A stretch of 64,000 bases of DNA from Euglena gracilis. Lineage: Eukaryota; Euglenida; Euglenophyceae; Euglenales. The notes beneath the pieces were generated by a model, which ran no database searches, was not told where the DNA came from, and saw only the letters and a list, made by a program, of their open reading frames with translations. The position numbers were made by a program, and so were the translations under genes. Positions 9,755-20,025 of the stretch are shown one piece after another (the first letter of the stretch is position 1; every line of letters begins with the position of its first letter). The stretch is from the NCBI GenBank assembly GCA_039621445.1, contig CP154955.1:124001-188000 (forward strand), given 5' to 3'.

Positions 9755-12700
9755 CACGGGAAGAGCGCCAGCAGTATGATGCTGCTGTGTCGGCTCTCAC
9801 AGGAGTGCCAGCTCCATCACGGTCAAGTCAACCAGCGCGACAGCGGGACGTGGCTGTGGCGGAAGCGCCACCAGCACGACCCACAAGCTCTGCCGCCGGC
9901 AAGCGTGACCGCGGCCCGGAAAATCTGACGCCGCAGCCACAGCGCCGCTCGCCGAGGTCGGAAAATCCGCCCGCGGCGATGCACGTCGACGCTGAGGAGG
10001 AAGCTCCGCCAGCGCCCGACGTGACGGCAGAACGGGCACGTCGGGAAACCCGACCATCCCCAGTCGCACCGGTTTACTCGAATCGTGGTGATGCTGAGCA
10101 GGAATTTGCTCGAACGCCAAGCACGGAATCCGTGACTTACCCAGTGTTTACGCCAGAAGACCCAGAATACTGGGAATACTTTGACCCATACCGGGCGACA
10201 TTCGAATGGCTGTCAAACACAAAGGGCAAGGGTAAAGGAAAGGGCAAAGGTAAGGGGAAAGGAAAAGGCCAGGAGAAAGGTGGGAAAGCCCCACCTGGCA
10301 AAGGCGGAAAAGCCGCCTGGTCAGCTCCAGGCAAAGGCGGAAAATCTGCCGGACCCGCAGAAGGCAAGGGCGGGAAAGCCGCCGAACCTTCGAAAACGAA
10401 GGATTATGACGTTGCCTCAGTGTTCAAGTACCTGGAGGAGATCTGGCCGAAAATCGACGAAGATCTCCAAAAGTTCACAAGGGCAGGCAACGTGATCCAC
10501 CGACCACCGGATGCGGTGCTCGAAGTGGTACAGAATCGTATGAACTATCACTGCAAACGTTTTTTCTACAGTGCCGAACTTCATGCGTTCGAGGGATACC
10601 CTCATTCGAATGAAGTTGTCCTGGACCAGATGCCTGGTTTCTGGGAACTGTGGTTCTGGTTGGGATACCCCTGCCAGAATTTCGGCATTTTTACCGACCG
10701 AAACGGTCTGACGTATATCGATTGCCTGAATACCTGTGAAGACGGCGAAACGTTCGTCGCACAGTTGAAGGAAATCTTCAACCACATGTTTTCAGTCAGC
10801 GCACTGGGAATCCAGTGGAAGTATTACCCCCTGCCGGAGAAACTCCAGGCGCAGGCTGCGGTAATGTTCACGAACAACCTCCAAGTCTTCTTGGACAGCA
10901 TGTATGGCATGCTGTTCAAGGTACTGGACGTGGACCTCGCGTACCCCCAGCGGTACAAACTGGAATGCCAGTTTTGCAAGGAAGTCCACATCGTTGACTT
11001 CTGGGGTTTCGGAGAACGCGGAAAACCGCCTCCGTCTGCCGAGAATGCCGGCAGCCAGCCGACCAGGAGATTCCTCCTGCATCAGTGCCGGAATCCCCAG
11101 ATTGGAACGCAAGACCGAAAGGTGCTGAAACAGCACCGGCAGAAAATATTTCTGCTGCAGCAGTACTGGCACAGGGCGTGGATTACCTACGTCCTGGAGG
11201 TCTACATATATTTCCTGGAATATATGACCGCCGATGTGGAAATCCACAGAAAGTGGTTGCCTCGGGGATATATGGAGGTGAACGCCAGACCCAATGACCC
11301 AGACCAGCGCAGGATGAACCTGCGACCAGACTGGGAAGAGGCCGAAATCGGTCTCCAGGAACACCTGGATACCCAATTCGGGAATATCCTGATATGGGAG
11401 GATTTTCAGATGTTTTTCGCGGCGCACGAAGGGGAAGTCCCTCGTTACGCGTTGCCACTGCCAGCATTCCTGGAAGAAACAGGAGAGTTTGGCGTGACTG
11501 ACCATTGTCGACGGCAGTGGGAAGACCTTTGCTTGATCGACGATGATCAACCACAGCCTCCACCCGAAAGCTGGGTGAGAGCGACGTGGCCGCCCCCATA
11601 CCCCAACTCTGACAGGAGTGAAAGTATTAGCTTTTTCCGCCTGTCAAACGCACAAGGGTGCTACAGGAGCGGGAAAGACCCGCGTTCTGCAGCACAGCTA
11701 CACGCAGCCGAATCCTCTCCGGAAGCGGATGAGGAGGAGGAGGAGGTCCCAATGGCTGAGGATGAACCTCAGCCAACGGAACCTCCGACACGGGAAACCC
11801 ATAGCCCATCGGTAGTGATGCTGGATACTGTGGCAGAAACCGCCCAACACCCAGGATCACAAGCAGGTGAAATGACACCTGTCCCTCTATCACCAGCCTC
11901 ACTGGGTACAGCGGGTGTACCAACCCCTCCGCGGGAAAACCCGCCGGAAACGGTACCCCACACGCCTGAGGTATTACGCCTCAAGCTCCCTGTTTCCGGG
12001 GAAACCCCGTTAACAGAGGAGCCAGCCGAGGAACCCACTTCAGGTGAGGAGAGACGCACCTCACTGGGTGGACGCGTACTCGGTGGTTTACGGTCACTGA
12101 TCGCAGTAGTCACTCCACGTGGCACTGCGAACAGTTCTTCCACAGCTGCGGCGGAAACTGCCCAGCTGACGGAAGACACATCTGACATTGCAGCCATGGT
12201 GGAGGATGAACCTCCCCCGACGGCAGCGCCACCGCCAGTGTCGGAAGCGACACGGACGGAAGGCGAACGGACAGCAATGACTGTGGAGACAACACCAGCC
12301 GTGTCAGTACAGGATGAACCTGTATCGACACCGGCGGTGCCACCGGAGGCACGGGATGAACCCGTATCTCATGGTACAGCCACAGTCACGGCAGAGAAGC
12401 GTCAAGGCACACGGACACCGGCACCTGAAAAACAGGCCGAGCGGGCGTCCATACCTCCACCACAGGCTCAGCCAGCGCGAAGTGCACAGGCTAGGCCTAC
12501 ACCAACACCATCCCCCACGGCTACCCCTGGGAAACCTTCGGGAGCCGCGAAGGAGCGTGTAGGACGACCATCAGCTCGGGAAACCCCTGCTGAAGGTCAA
12601 CGACGTTCGGCGTCGGGGAAAAGACCCCCGTCCCAAGCGTCACCACGCACGTGGGCAAGCAAGCGAGACGCCGAGCGGCGGCCCTCGGAGACTCCGGAAG

Positions 12701-14175
12701 CCGGAAGCCCGAAGGCCCCGGCGAAAAGTAAGCCGGGCGCCGCACCTTGCAAACCCACACCGAAATCTGGTGATCAGCCCCCACCGAAAGGCGGTGGTGG
12801 TGCTGGCGGCCAGAGTGCTGCATCCTCTTCTCGGGGATTAACCTCGGGACCAGGATTCACGCACGTCACGTCATCCGGCTATGGGAAAACCTCACAGCCG
12901 AAACCTCCGTCAAAGGGGCAGGGAAAATCCCGCGCCTCGACAGCCGAGACACCTTCAGAAGACGAAGTTGTCATCGACTGGAACGCGATCAATCAGGATG
13001 ACCCTGACATTCATGACCTGAAAAACAGGTACATGATGATCGCACATAAATTGAGGACACAGCAATGCCTTAACCGGTGGATTGAGCCACTGTTCTGTCA
13101 GGGACGGAAATGGTCCTTTGATCAGAATGTGACCTGGAATTATTACAATTCCAGATCTCCCCGTGTTTTGGCCCAATTCTTCGGTGAGGAATTCCTCATC
13201 GACAAAACAACGGAAAACCGTTTTGTATGGCTTTGCACTGTCTGCCACAAGATGTACAACAGTGCACTTGACCTGGGATTACCCCTCGTCCATGTGTGCA
13301 ACCCTGTGGATCGGAAATCGTTCCACAAGGATGTATACATCCCTAACTGTGCCGCCTTGGTATGCGCCAAGTGCGTGGACAGTTGGACCCACAAGCACAA
13401 TTTCAGCTACACAGACCGAGACGGTACGAATGTACCAGTTCTCTGCGTCAACTGCCTTCGAGGTACCTTTTGGCACACTGCGGAAGGCGCAGTACGCACA
13501 ATCGTGCCAAGTGCCGAGAAGCCACTGGAGGAATACTCCACCTTGAACAAAAAGTTCAAGGACTTTTTCAAGTATGCCAACCTCAAGCTCGACGACTACC
13601 GCCACACGGGAATGGCCCGTGGGTGGCAAATCGACAGTGGGGCGATACGCCTCGCTGCTGAGGAGGCAGGGGTAAGATTACCTTACCTCTGGGAGACAGC
13701 ATACAGGGAAAAGATACTTTTCCGCCTGTTCCAAAACCAGGACCGAAACGGTCGCTGGTGCCTACCACAATGGCCACCCGAAAACCACGGGATGACCTGG
13801 AAAGACTGGCTTGGGGCCGTATTACGACCCCATACAGTCCGGGCGGAATGCGCCTATCACATGCCGATTGACTTCCACCCGGGGAATGCCCCGCAGGTGT
13901 CAGCCAATCACCCAAGGATGAACTACTTCATCTGGCCAGCCACTCTACCCAGGAAATTCTGGGAGAAGCTGCAATGGTTCCTCGCGGAAAGAGCGAGTGT
14001 AACCAAGCACACAGTCCCCGAAGGATGGGTTCGGGACTGGGTGGCACCTGATTTTGAATACGAATCGCCAGAAACCTGGCTCGTAGATAGGCCACCACCA
14101 CCTCAATTCCAGATGGTCCTTGTGGAAGATCCCTTGGACTCCCGCCATGATTATTGGCGGCTGGAACGGATGTAA
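9751..14175 (+). CDS. Accessory ORF3 of element A (1474 aa, two conserved domains with zinc-type motifs)
   Basis: Unrecognised protein, intact over 4.4 kb in an otherwise damaged element. Residues ~155-215 are Lys/Gly-rich (repeated KGKG, then GKGGKA). Domain 1, residues ~219-495, contains PGFWELWFWLGYPCQNFG, GIQWKYYPLP, CQFC, VDFWGFG and LHQC, suggesting a C-x2-C...H-x2-C zinc site. Residues ~630-1090 are low-complexity Pro/Thr/Glu/Ala. Domain 2, ~1110-1474, has YNSRSPRVLAQFFGEEFL, then CTVC, HVC, CAKC and CVNC, then NHPRMNYFIWPATLPRKFWE. All these blocks recur in element B (27115-30962) at much lower similarity between them, implying selection on the domains. There is no signal peptide or clear membrane span. 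A role in the particle, nucleic-acid binding or host counter-defence would be speculation. Confidence 0.8.
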   Translation: MTREERQQYDAAVSALTGVPAPSRSSQPARQRDVAVAEAPPARPTSSAAGKRDRGPENLTPQPQRRSPRSENPPAAMHVDAEEEAPPAPDVTAERARRETRPSPVAPVYSNRGDAEQEFARTPSTESVTYPVFTPEDPEYWEYFDPYRATFEWLSNTKGKGKGKGKGKGKGKGQEKGGKAPPGKGGKAAWSAPGKGGKSAGPAEGKGGKAAEPSKTKDYDVASVFKYLEEIWPKIDEDLQKFTRAGNVIHRPPDAVLEVVQNRMNYHCKRFFYSAELHAFEGYPHSNEVVLDQMPGFWELWFWLGYPCQNFGIFTDRNGLTYIDCLNTCEDGETFVAQLKEIFNHMFSVSALGIQWKYYPLPEKLQAQAAVMFTNNLQVFLDSMYGMLFKVLDVDLAYPQRYKLECQFCKEVHIVDFWGFGERGKPPPSAENAGSQPTRRFLLHQCRNPQIGTQDRKVLKQHRQKIFLLQQYWHRAWITYVLEVYIYFLEYMTADVEIHRKWLPRGYMEVNARPNDPDQRRMNLRPDWEEAEIGLQEHLDTQFGNILIWEDFQMFFAAHEGEVPRYALPLPAFLEETGEFGVTDHCRRQWEDLCLIDDDQPQPPPESWVRATWPPPYPNSDRSESISFFRLSNAQGCYRSGKDPRSAAQLHAAESSPEADEEEEEVPMAEDEPQPTEPPTRETHSPSVVMLDTVAETAQHPGSQAGEMTPVPLSPASLGTAGVPTPPRENPPETVPHTPEVLRLKLPVSGETPLTEEPAEEPTSGEERRTSLGGRVLGGLRSLIAVVTPRGTANSSSTAAAETAQLTEDTSDIAAMVEDEPPPTAAPPPVSEATRTEGERTAMTVETTPAVSVQDEPVSTPAVPPEARDEPVSHGTATVTAEKRQGTRTPAPEKQAERASIPPPQAQPARSAQARPTPTPSPTATPGKPSGAAKERVGRPSARETPAEGQRRSASGKRPPSQASPRTWASKRDAERRPSETPEAGSPKAPAKSKPGAAPCKPTPKSGDQPPPKGGGGAGGQSAASSSRGLTSGPGFTHVTSSGYGKTSQPKPPSKGQGKSRASTAETPSEDEVVIDWNAINQDDPDIHDLKNRYMMIAHKLRTQQCLNRWIEPLFCQGRKWSFDQNVTWNYYNSRSPRVLAQFFGEEFLIDKTTENRFVWLCTVCHKMYNSALDLGLPLVHVCNPVDRKSFHKDVYIPNCAALVCAKCVDSWTHKHNFSYTDRDGTNVPVLCVNCLRGTFWHTAEGAVRTIVPSAEKPLEEYSTLNKKFKDFFKYANLKLDDYRHTGMARGWQIDSGAIRLAAEEAGVRLPYLWETAYREKILFRLFQNQDRNGRWCLPQWPPENHGMTWKDWLGAVLRPHTVRAECAYHMPIDFHPGNAPQVSANHPRMNYFIWPATLPRKFWEKLQWFLAERASVTKHTVPEGWVRDWVAPDFEYESPETWLVDRPPPPQFQMVLVEDPLDSRHDYWRLERM

Positions 14176-15076
14176 TGCCGAAACGGCATTACCAGGCTCA
14201 TGTAAGGTAAGTGCCTTCATGGAGCCTGGACATCCATATACTATACATATATGTATACATTGGTAGCGGAAATCGCTGAACAGCCCTGGGATGAACCTGG
14301 GTCTGACACTCTACGCTCTGGATGGAAGCATCCGAGAGCCCCCCCCCCCGCCACCAGCCCCCCTCTGCCAATGGCCGTGCGGACGGAAACCGTCTGCAAG
14401 AGGTAATTGCCTCTTATTGCGTCGTGAAGGAGCTACTGCTGTGAAGACCTTGGCAGCCGGGAAACCTGGCAAGCCGCTAAGTGACACACAGCATACAGCG
14501 CGCACGCCGTAATAATAGGCCAACTTGTCACTTTTGGCCATAAGGCCCCTTAAGGCTGCCAGACAGCAAAAATTCTGTTCTGGCCTAAGCCAGCCCCCCT
14601 CTCCTCCCTACTTTCCCCCCACCCCCGCAAAGCTGTCGCCGGCAGTCGGTTTTGTAAGTAGGCTTTTGTTTCCTAGTGCGGATAGGACCGCCTAGGAGCC
14701 CTATCCGGGTATGACCAGGATAGGAGCCTGCCCCCCCCCCCCCTTCCACACCTCTCCCCGCGGGTTTTCAGCGAATCGCTTGACCAACCCCGCGTGCCTT
14801 TGGCACACCCAAAGTGGGTGGATGGGACACTTTGTCAGGAAACCTGCCAAGCCCCGTTTCCCACAGTGGGCTTTTTCACACCTCACCTAAGCCGAAACGG
14901 CTAATAGGTAACCGCGAAACGCGGCTAACCTTTTGCGCGTTTTTGGGCTTTGGGTGGATGCCACTGTGCGGAAAGGAGAGACACCGAATGGAGAAGTGAA
15001 CCCCACCTGGGGCAGCGTCAGATATCCTGACTGGACTGGGAAACCCTGGCCCATGAAGGAAATCGGGCGTAGCCCT
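14176..15076 (+). other. 3' untranslated region of element A
   Basis: No convincing gene. It contains a small palindromic AT tract near 14240-14265 and C-rich runs at 14340-14363 and 14730-14745. The last ~90 bases before the polypurine tract resemble the equivalent stretch of element B (26733-26820 on the opposite strand), for example the shared GCCCTGGGAGGGGGA. Confidence 0.6.
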
Positions 15077-15086
15077 GGGAGGGGGA
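15077..15086 (+). other. Polypurine tract of element A
   Basis: GGGAGGGGGA immediately precedes the 3' LTR. The identical tract borders the 3' LTR of element B. It is the expected primer for plus-strand DNA synthesis. Confidence 0.85.
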
Positions 15087-15514
15087 TGTGTACCAGGCAC
15101 GTCCCAGCTCTGTAGGATATCTGCAGAGTGGGTTCTGTGACGGTCGCACCACTGTGGAAACCCACAGCTGGTAAGATCGTGGCAGACCCTTCTGGGATCT
15201 GCCCCTGGACACGTCAGCACTTTTCTCTCCTTCCCCCACAGGTGGTATTCTTTACTCTCACAATCTCAAAGTTTGACCATTGGTTTTGTCAGAGGGAAAA
15301 ACCCTCAGAACAATCGACTTTGATCTCAGAAGAAACTTCTGAATCTCTGCTTTGTGCTTTGCTTCTCAGGGAATTGGGAAGAAAAGGGGAAAACCACTTT
15401 TCGTGACTCCAAAGACTTTTCCCTACCATAAGTAGGCTGCGCACCAAGGCGAAAGCGAAAGGCTTTTACAGAAAGTCCCAAAAAGGGAAAAAGGGAAAGC
15501 TTTGGACGTACACT
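15087..15514 (+). repeat. 3' LTR of element A
   Basis: The LTR begins TGTGTACCAGGCA and ends GGACGTACACT, the same ends as the element B LTR read in element orientation. Length is 428 bp against 432 bp in B. The interior has diverged strongly from B. The 5' copy lies outside the window, so a target duplication cannot be checked; the right flank begins CCCCCC. Confidence 0.85.
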
Positions 15515-17586
15515 CCCCCCAGAAGGTAATCAGCCCTCACCCCCCAGCATTATATGTACCTCCCCACCACAGACCTTCCCCCATCTTTCAAAAACAGGGG
15601 GAAAGCCTGTCTTTGAGCAGCCCTATGGCAGGGCCAGAGGTGACCCCAGTGATGGGGCAGCCAGAGAGGACCCCAGTGATGGGGCAGCCAGGGGGAAGGA
15701 CCCCAGTGATGGGGCCTGTGGAATCCCCAGACACATTACATCCAGGGGTGCCCCCTTACAAAGCCCTGCAGGCCAGTATCCCCCACTGGGAAAAGGCAGG
15801 TGCCAGCAGAGAGGTATTAAACCTGATAAGGGAAGGGGTCATGGCAGATCTTCCCCTCCCCCCTCTAATGTCCTTAAAAGTTCCCTTCAAAGCCCCCCAG
15901 GAAGTAATGACTGCCCAAAAAATTCTGAGAGAATACGAATGTGCAGGGGCAACCAGGCAAATCCCCCCAGAGGAGGCAAAACATTTTGTCCCTTACTTCA
16001 TAATTTCCAAAAAAGAAGGGGAAAAGACCAAGGAAAGACTAATTTCAGATTGTCGACAGTTAAATCACTATTTCACCCCCCAGAAGTTCAGACTGGAACA
16101 CATGGGAAACATTTTCCCATACTTAAGAAAAGGATGGTTCTGTGGAAAAATAGATCTGAAAGATGCTTATTTTCACCTAAAACTGCACAGCAGCCTGGAA
16201 AAACATGTCTGCATGCAAGTGGGGGGGGAAACTTGGCAGTTTCAAGCTGCATGTTTTGGCATCAGCAGCCTGCCACAAAAGTTTATGACTCTCATGAGAG
16301 TCTGGGAAAGGAAGTGGAGAAAGGAGGGAAAGGTAGTTTTCATCTACCTAGACGACATTTTGCTGTTAGCCCCCAGCAAAAAGACTGCAGCCCAACATTT
16401 GGCAGAAATAAAGCAGGACCTTTTATTGGCAGGTTTCAGATTAAACCTCCCCAAATCCTGTCTGGAACCCACACATGAGATAAAACATTTGGGCCAGTGG
16501 GTCAATTTAAAAAAGGGCCAGCTGGAAATCCCACAGGAAAAACTAAAATCCTTAAGAAAGGAGCTGGGAAAAGTGCTCACAGCACAAAAAATGAGCTGCA
16601 GAAAACTCAGCTCTATTGTGGGGCAGGTCAGAAGCTATTTAGTCTCCATGCCATTTCTCAGAATTCTGACAGATCAACTTTGCAAAATGGTGGATTTGCA
16701 CACAAAGTGGGGTTGGGACCACACCCTAACCATTCCCCAGGGGGTCAAAGATCAAATTGTGGAGTTAAAAGCGTTTTTGCAGCCAGGTGTGGGCAGAGCC
16801 TTTCAATCCCAGGCCTCTCAGGATCTGTTTTCAGACAGCAGCACCTGGCAGTGGGGGGGGGGCTGGACAAAAACTCAGGCCAAAAAGTGCAGGATTTTTG
16901 GAGGGACCTGCACATCCTTCACATCAACCAAAAAGAATTGATGTCAGCAGTGGAGACAGTAAAAAGTCTGGCAAAACCAAAACAAACCATAATGCTTCAT
17001 GTGGACAGCCAAGTGGCTGTAAGTTATCTAACAAAATGGGGAGGCAAAAAGCCCTACCTAAATTCCATTTTAAAACCCCTGCTGTATCATTGCCAAGAAA
17101 AGCAAATCAATTTGCAGGTGGTTTGGGTTCCCTCAAAAGAGCAATTGGCAGACTCCCTGACCAGGGAGCAAAAGGACCCAGGGGATTATACCCTAAACCT
17201 ACATATCTTTCACCAAATTCTGAAATTTTTCAGACAGGACATCACCCCAGAGGTGGACATGTTTTGCACACCCAGCAACAAAAAATTCCCCAAGTTTGTT
17301 TGTCGATACCCCCACCAAGGGGCTTTGCTGGTGGATGCCTTGAAAGCAGATTTGAGGGGCCTCCCCCCAGTTTATGCAAACCCCCCCTGGAGCATCATTC
17401 CCCAATGGATTCAGAGATTAATGGTAAACCCAGACCTGACTTGTCTGTTGATCGTACCCCACTGGGCTTGAACATCATGGTGGCGCCAATTAATGGCAAT
17501 CAGAAAGCCAGGCAGCAAAGTTTTGTTGGTACCCCCCCAATGGGGTCTATTCACCAACTGCTGGGGGGAGGAGATGCCCCCCCAAG
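15515..17586 (+). CDS. DIRS-like RT / RNase H / Dam-like polyprotein of element C (broken)
   Basis: Near the start is a three-fold peptide repeat (TPVMGQP, 15640-15720). RT motifs are LISDCRQLNHYF, KIDLKDAYFHL (~16150) and the catalytic VFIYLDDILLLA (~16336). RNase H begins FSDSSTWQWGGG at about 16831. The frame then shifts at a run of ten G (16853-16862) and continues with LHVDSQVAVSYL and VPSKEQLADSLTREQ. The Dam-like domain follows: EVDMFCTPSNKKFPKF near 17250 and the catalytic-type YANPPWSIIP near 17375. An in-frame TGA at 17469 precedes the block TSWWRQLMAI, typical of DIRS polyproteins. The product would copy element RNA into DNA for recombinase-mediated insertion. Confidence 0.88.
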
Positions 17587-18550
17587 GTGGAAATTGGCCT
17601 GCTTGATTGTGTCAGGCAAATATTACAATCCCAGGAAGTTTCGATGTCCAGTATCGACACTTACATAAAAAATCTGGGAAATGTCAAGAGATATGATTCA
17701 GCCTTCAGGACATTGGTGGGCCAATTGTTGCACAAAGGGGTGCCCCTGCAGGACTGCACAGTCCACAAGATGGCCGAGGCCATCCTTGATTTGGCTGTTC
17801 ACAGCCTCAACACTGCACGAAATGCATATGCAGCAGTTTTATTACTCCCAGGGTTTGGGTCATTGAGGTTTTCCCCTCTTTTGTCTCCATTGAAAAGGAA
17901 ATGGAATTCCAATGTCTGCAAGTATGCCCATTTCTGGGACCCCACTGATTTTCTAAACAACATCATCAGACAATCAAGACCCCTCTCAGAACTCTCTGTG
18001 AAAGAGCTCAGAAACAGACTCATCATTTGTTGGAGGCTTTTGGCCCTCCACAGGGGGGTTGATTTAGCCAGGACACAGCGAAAAATCAGTTTCGTGGGAG
18101 AAAAAATTTTCATTTTATTGCAAAGAAAAGGGTGGCAATTCCCAAGATGGGAGGAAGTTTTGAATTTACCACACACCCCCCTCATCAGCCCCTGGCACCT
18201 ATTGAAAGAGTATGTGGAAAGGACAGCCCACATGGTTGGGCACAAAAAAAATTTGTTATGGTCTTTGGATGGTAAACGACCTTTGACATCAGAAAGAGTG
18301 AATTCCCTTACCAAAGAAATTCTGCAAGAGGGGGGGGTGGACACCACCCACTGGAAACCCCACAGCACCAGAGGGGCTGGGGTTTTATGGTGGAAAAATG
18401 CTGGTTTACAAGTGGAAGAAGTCCAGCAGCTGGGTCAGTGGAAAAATTTTGGGGCCTTCCAAGCTCATTATTTGCGACTTGGTGTCGTTTCAAAAATTCA
18501 AAATATTATGGCCCAAAGGGGGGTGCACAGTACCTCACCATCTCGCAGTG
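17587..18550 (+). CDS. Tyrosine recombinase of element C
   Basis: Site-specific recombinase that would insert the DIRS DNA circle. The N-terminal part resembles a core-binding domain (YIKNLGNVKRYDSAFRTL). The catalytic set is visible: Arg in LLALHRGVDLAR (~18045), H-x-x-R in HSTRGAG (~18361) and Tyr in FQAHYLRLG (~18460). It overlaps the end of the preceding frame. Open reading continues to 18921, but past about 18550 it runs through the internal complementary region and Pro/Gly-coding G runs, so the protein probably ends near there or shortly after. This is the best-preserved recombinase of the two DIRS elements in the window. Confidence 0.88.
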
Positions 18551-18633
18551 CGGAGCCCGAATGGTCTCGGACTCCCACGACAGAGGAAGGGGGAGGAAGG
18601 GACCAAGAGGGCGAAGCACAAGAAGATGGTGAG
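18530..18633 (+). repeat. Internal complementary region of element C
   Basis: The right half (GGACTCCCACGACAGAGG ... GAAGCACAAGAAGATGGTGA) is the reverse complement of 44809-44875, the right tip of C beyond element E. The left half (AGTGCGGAGCCCGA) resembles the matching region of element D, whose left half pairs with its left terminus. This is the DIRS arrangement used to circularise the DNA intermediate. Confidence 0.75.
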
Positions 18634-18890
18634 CCCAACCCCCCCACCCAAAAAATCAGCAGAAAAAGAAAAACATCCCAACCAGAAAGGGGACCCCCGA
18701 CCAAGCAGCCCCAACCGCCCACCCAGCAACACACCAGAAAGAGACCACCATCCCCATCAGGGGGGGGGGGGGCCCCCAGCAAGCAACCATGTGTGAGGGG
18801 GGGGGGCGGGGCTACGACGGTTCCACTTCACCAAGGTGTCGGACGAGGCCTCATCATCGCCAACTCCGGCAACAAAGACGCAGTAAGAAG
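18634..18890 (+). other. Right spacer of element C
   Basis: It holds G and C homopolymers (around 18764-18776 and 18796-18806) and a block (GCCAACTCCGGC) shared with the spacer of element D near 52830. No convincing separate gene. It ends at the AAGAAG target copy of element E. Confidence 0.6.
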
Positions 18891-19158
18891 ACTTTGTAGG
18901 CTCACACCCTTAGGGAGGTGACAGCTGCCTGGCGCTCTCGCTTTCAGCCGATAGTCCTTTTTCTTCGAGATTTTCCCTTTTCCCACTTTGGAACAGCAAG
19001 CACAAGACCTTGATATGATTCTTTCTTTGGTCCGCGACTTCAGAGTGACATATATCGTCGGGATAGGTACACTGGAAGGGATAGAAGATTTGGGACACGT
19101 CATCCGCGTTTTTGATTGGTAAGAAAATCCTCTGGGAAAAGTTTTGGGAGAACATCAC
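18891..19158 (-). repeat. 3' LTR of element E
   Basis: Direct repeat of 44477-44744, beginning ACTTTGTAGG and ending GAACATCAC on the + strand. The TATA-like motif of the other copy is altered here (GATATG for TATATG). Confidence 0.88.
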
Positions 19159-19190
19159 GTTCTCCCCCTTCAAGGCCTTCGGCCTTGAAC
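19159..19190 (-). other. Polypurine tract and hairpin beside the 3' LTR of element E
   Basis: On the element strand GAAGGGGGAGAAC directly precedes the LTR. Just upstream is a perfect nine-base hairpin, TTCAAGGCC-TTC-GGCCTTGAA on the + strand, near 19170-19190. Confidence 0.65.
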
Positions 19191-19314
19191 CCGTTGATGT
19201 TCTCACTTGCCTCCATAAAGAAGGACGAGAAAACAACAACAAGGGTAGATGAAGAAATGATCTCACAAAGAGATATGACACTTCATCACAAGGGAAAAAT
19301 GGTCAGAACTGTTC

Positions 19315-20025
19315 TCAGAAAAAAGTCTTGGAGAAGAGTGAATAAGGTACGGGTGAAGGTGGATGGGTGAGCGGTTGGTTGGCTCCTTCCCATGAGTAAG
19401 TCCCTTCGGAATTGGGCGGAAACGGGACTTCCCATTTGTATTCTTCCTCCCCGCATGCAAGTCCCTTGCAGGTCCCAAGGGTCCTGCCATTGCCCACTTC
19501 CCGGGGTGGGGGCATTCCATTCTCCAAAAGGTCATTCCCGTTCTCGGGGACATTGGACAAAACGCAAAAATTCGCATCGCGCGTAACCACCGGTAAAATT
19601 CCCGTTTCCCGTGGGGGTTGCAAAACGGTAGAACTTGCCTTCATGTGGAAAAGAAGGCTTCCTCCCACATTCTCATTGTCATTCTTGATTCTCTTCCCTG
19701 TGGGGCATGCCAAATCGTTGTCTTGGCAATACTTCACAAAACTCTCATTCCATTTTCCTCCTCCAAGGGAAAAATTCTTGCTTGGCTCCCATGTTGAGGA
19801 CGAAACGGGGAAACCCTCCCATTGTGTCAAAAATTTCCATCATTGGTCAAACTTGTGCCTTAAAATCTTTGACACCATAAAATACCCGGGGGGTAATTCT
19901 CTCACACTCTCTTTTCCGCGTTCGTTTTCTCGTTCGGCGTCCGCGACTTCTTTTTCGGTTTCTTTTTCGTCATCGGGTTGAAAATGGTCGGGCAAAAATT
20001 CTTCATTGTGGTCGGTCACGGTTCT
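19315..20025 (-). pseudogene. Chromodomain tail of element E pol (stop-interrupted)
   Basis: Continues the integrase frame after an in-frame TGA at 20026-20028. It holds an acidic linker (DEKETEKEVADAE), then a recognisable chromodomain: GYFMVSKILRHKF ... WKFLTQWEGFP ... TWEPSKN (about 19735-19890). A second in-frame TGA lies inside it at 19840-19842. Chromodomains at this place steer Ty3-type integration to modified histones. The frame runs on to 19315 through sequence I do not recognise. Both stops are TGA and the downstream frame stays open. Confidence 0.75.

Larger units (their letters stand above)
1..15514 (+). mobile_element. Element A: giant Ty3-like LTR retrotransposon, 5' end outside window
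   Basis: The order is gag, protease, Dam-like domain, RT, RNase H, integrase, chromodomain, then two extra frames, a polypurine tract and a 3' LTR. The 5' LTR and primer-binding site lie before base 1. Integrase after RT plus a chromodomain places it with Ty3/gypsy chromoviruses. Its proteins, polypurine tract and LTR ends match element B (26300-43961, opposite strand), so the two are one family. Its 3' LTR abuts the body of a DIRS-like element at 15515, so A probably inserted into that element. The copy is damaged: a frame shift near 960 in gag, in-frame TGA codons at 1616, 2813 and 5076, and shifts near 3610, 3945 and 7925. Confidence 0.93.
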
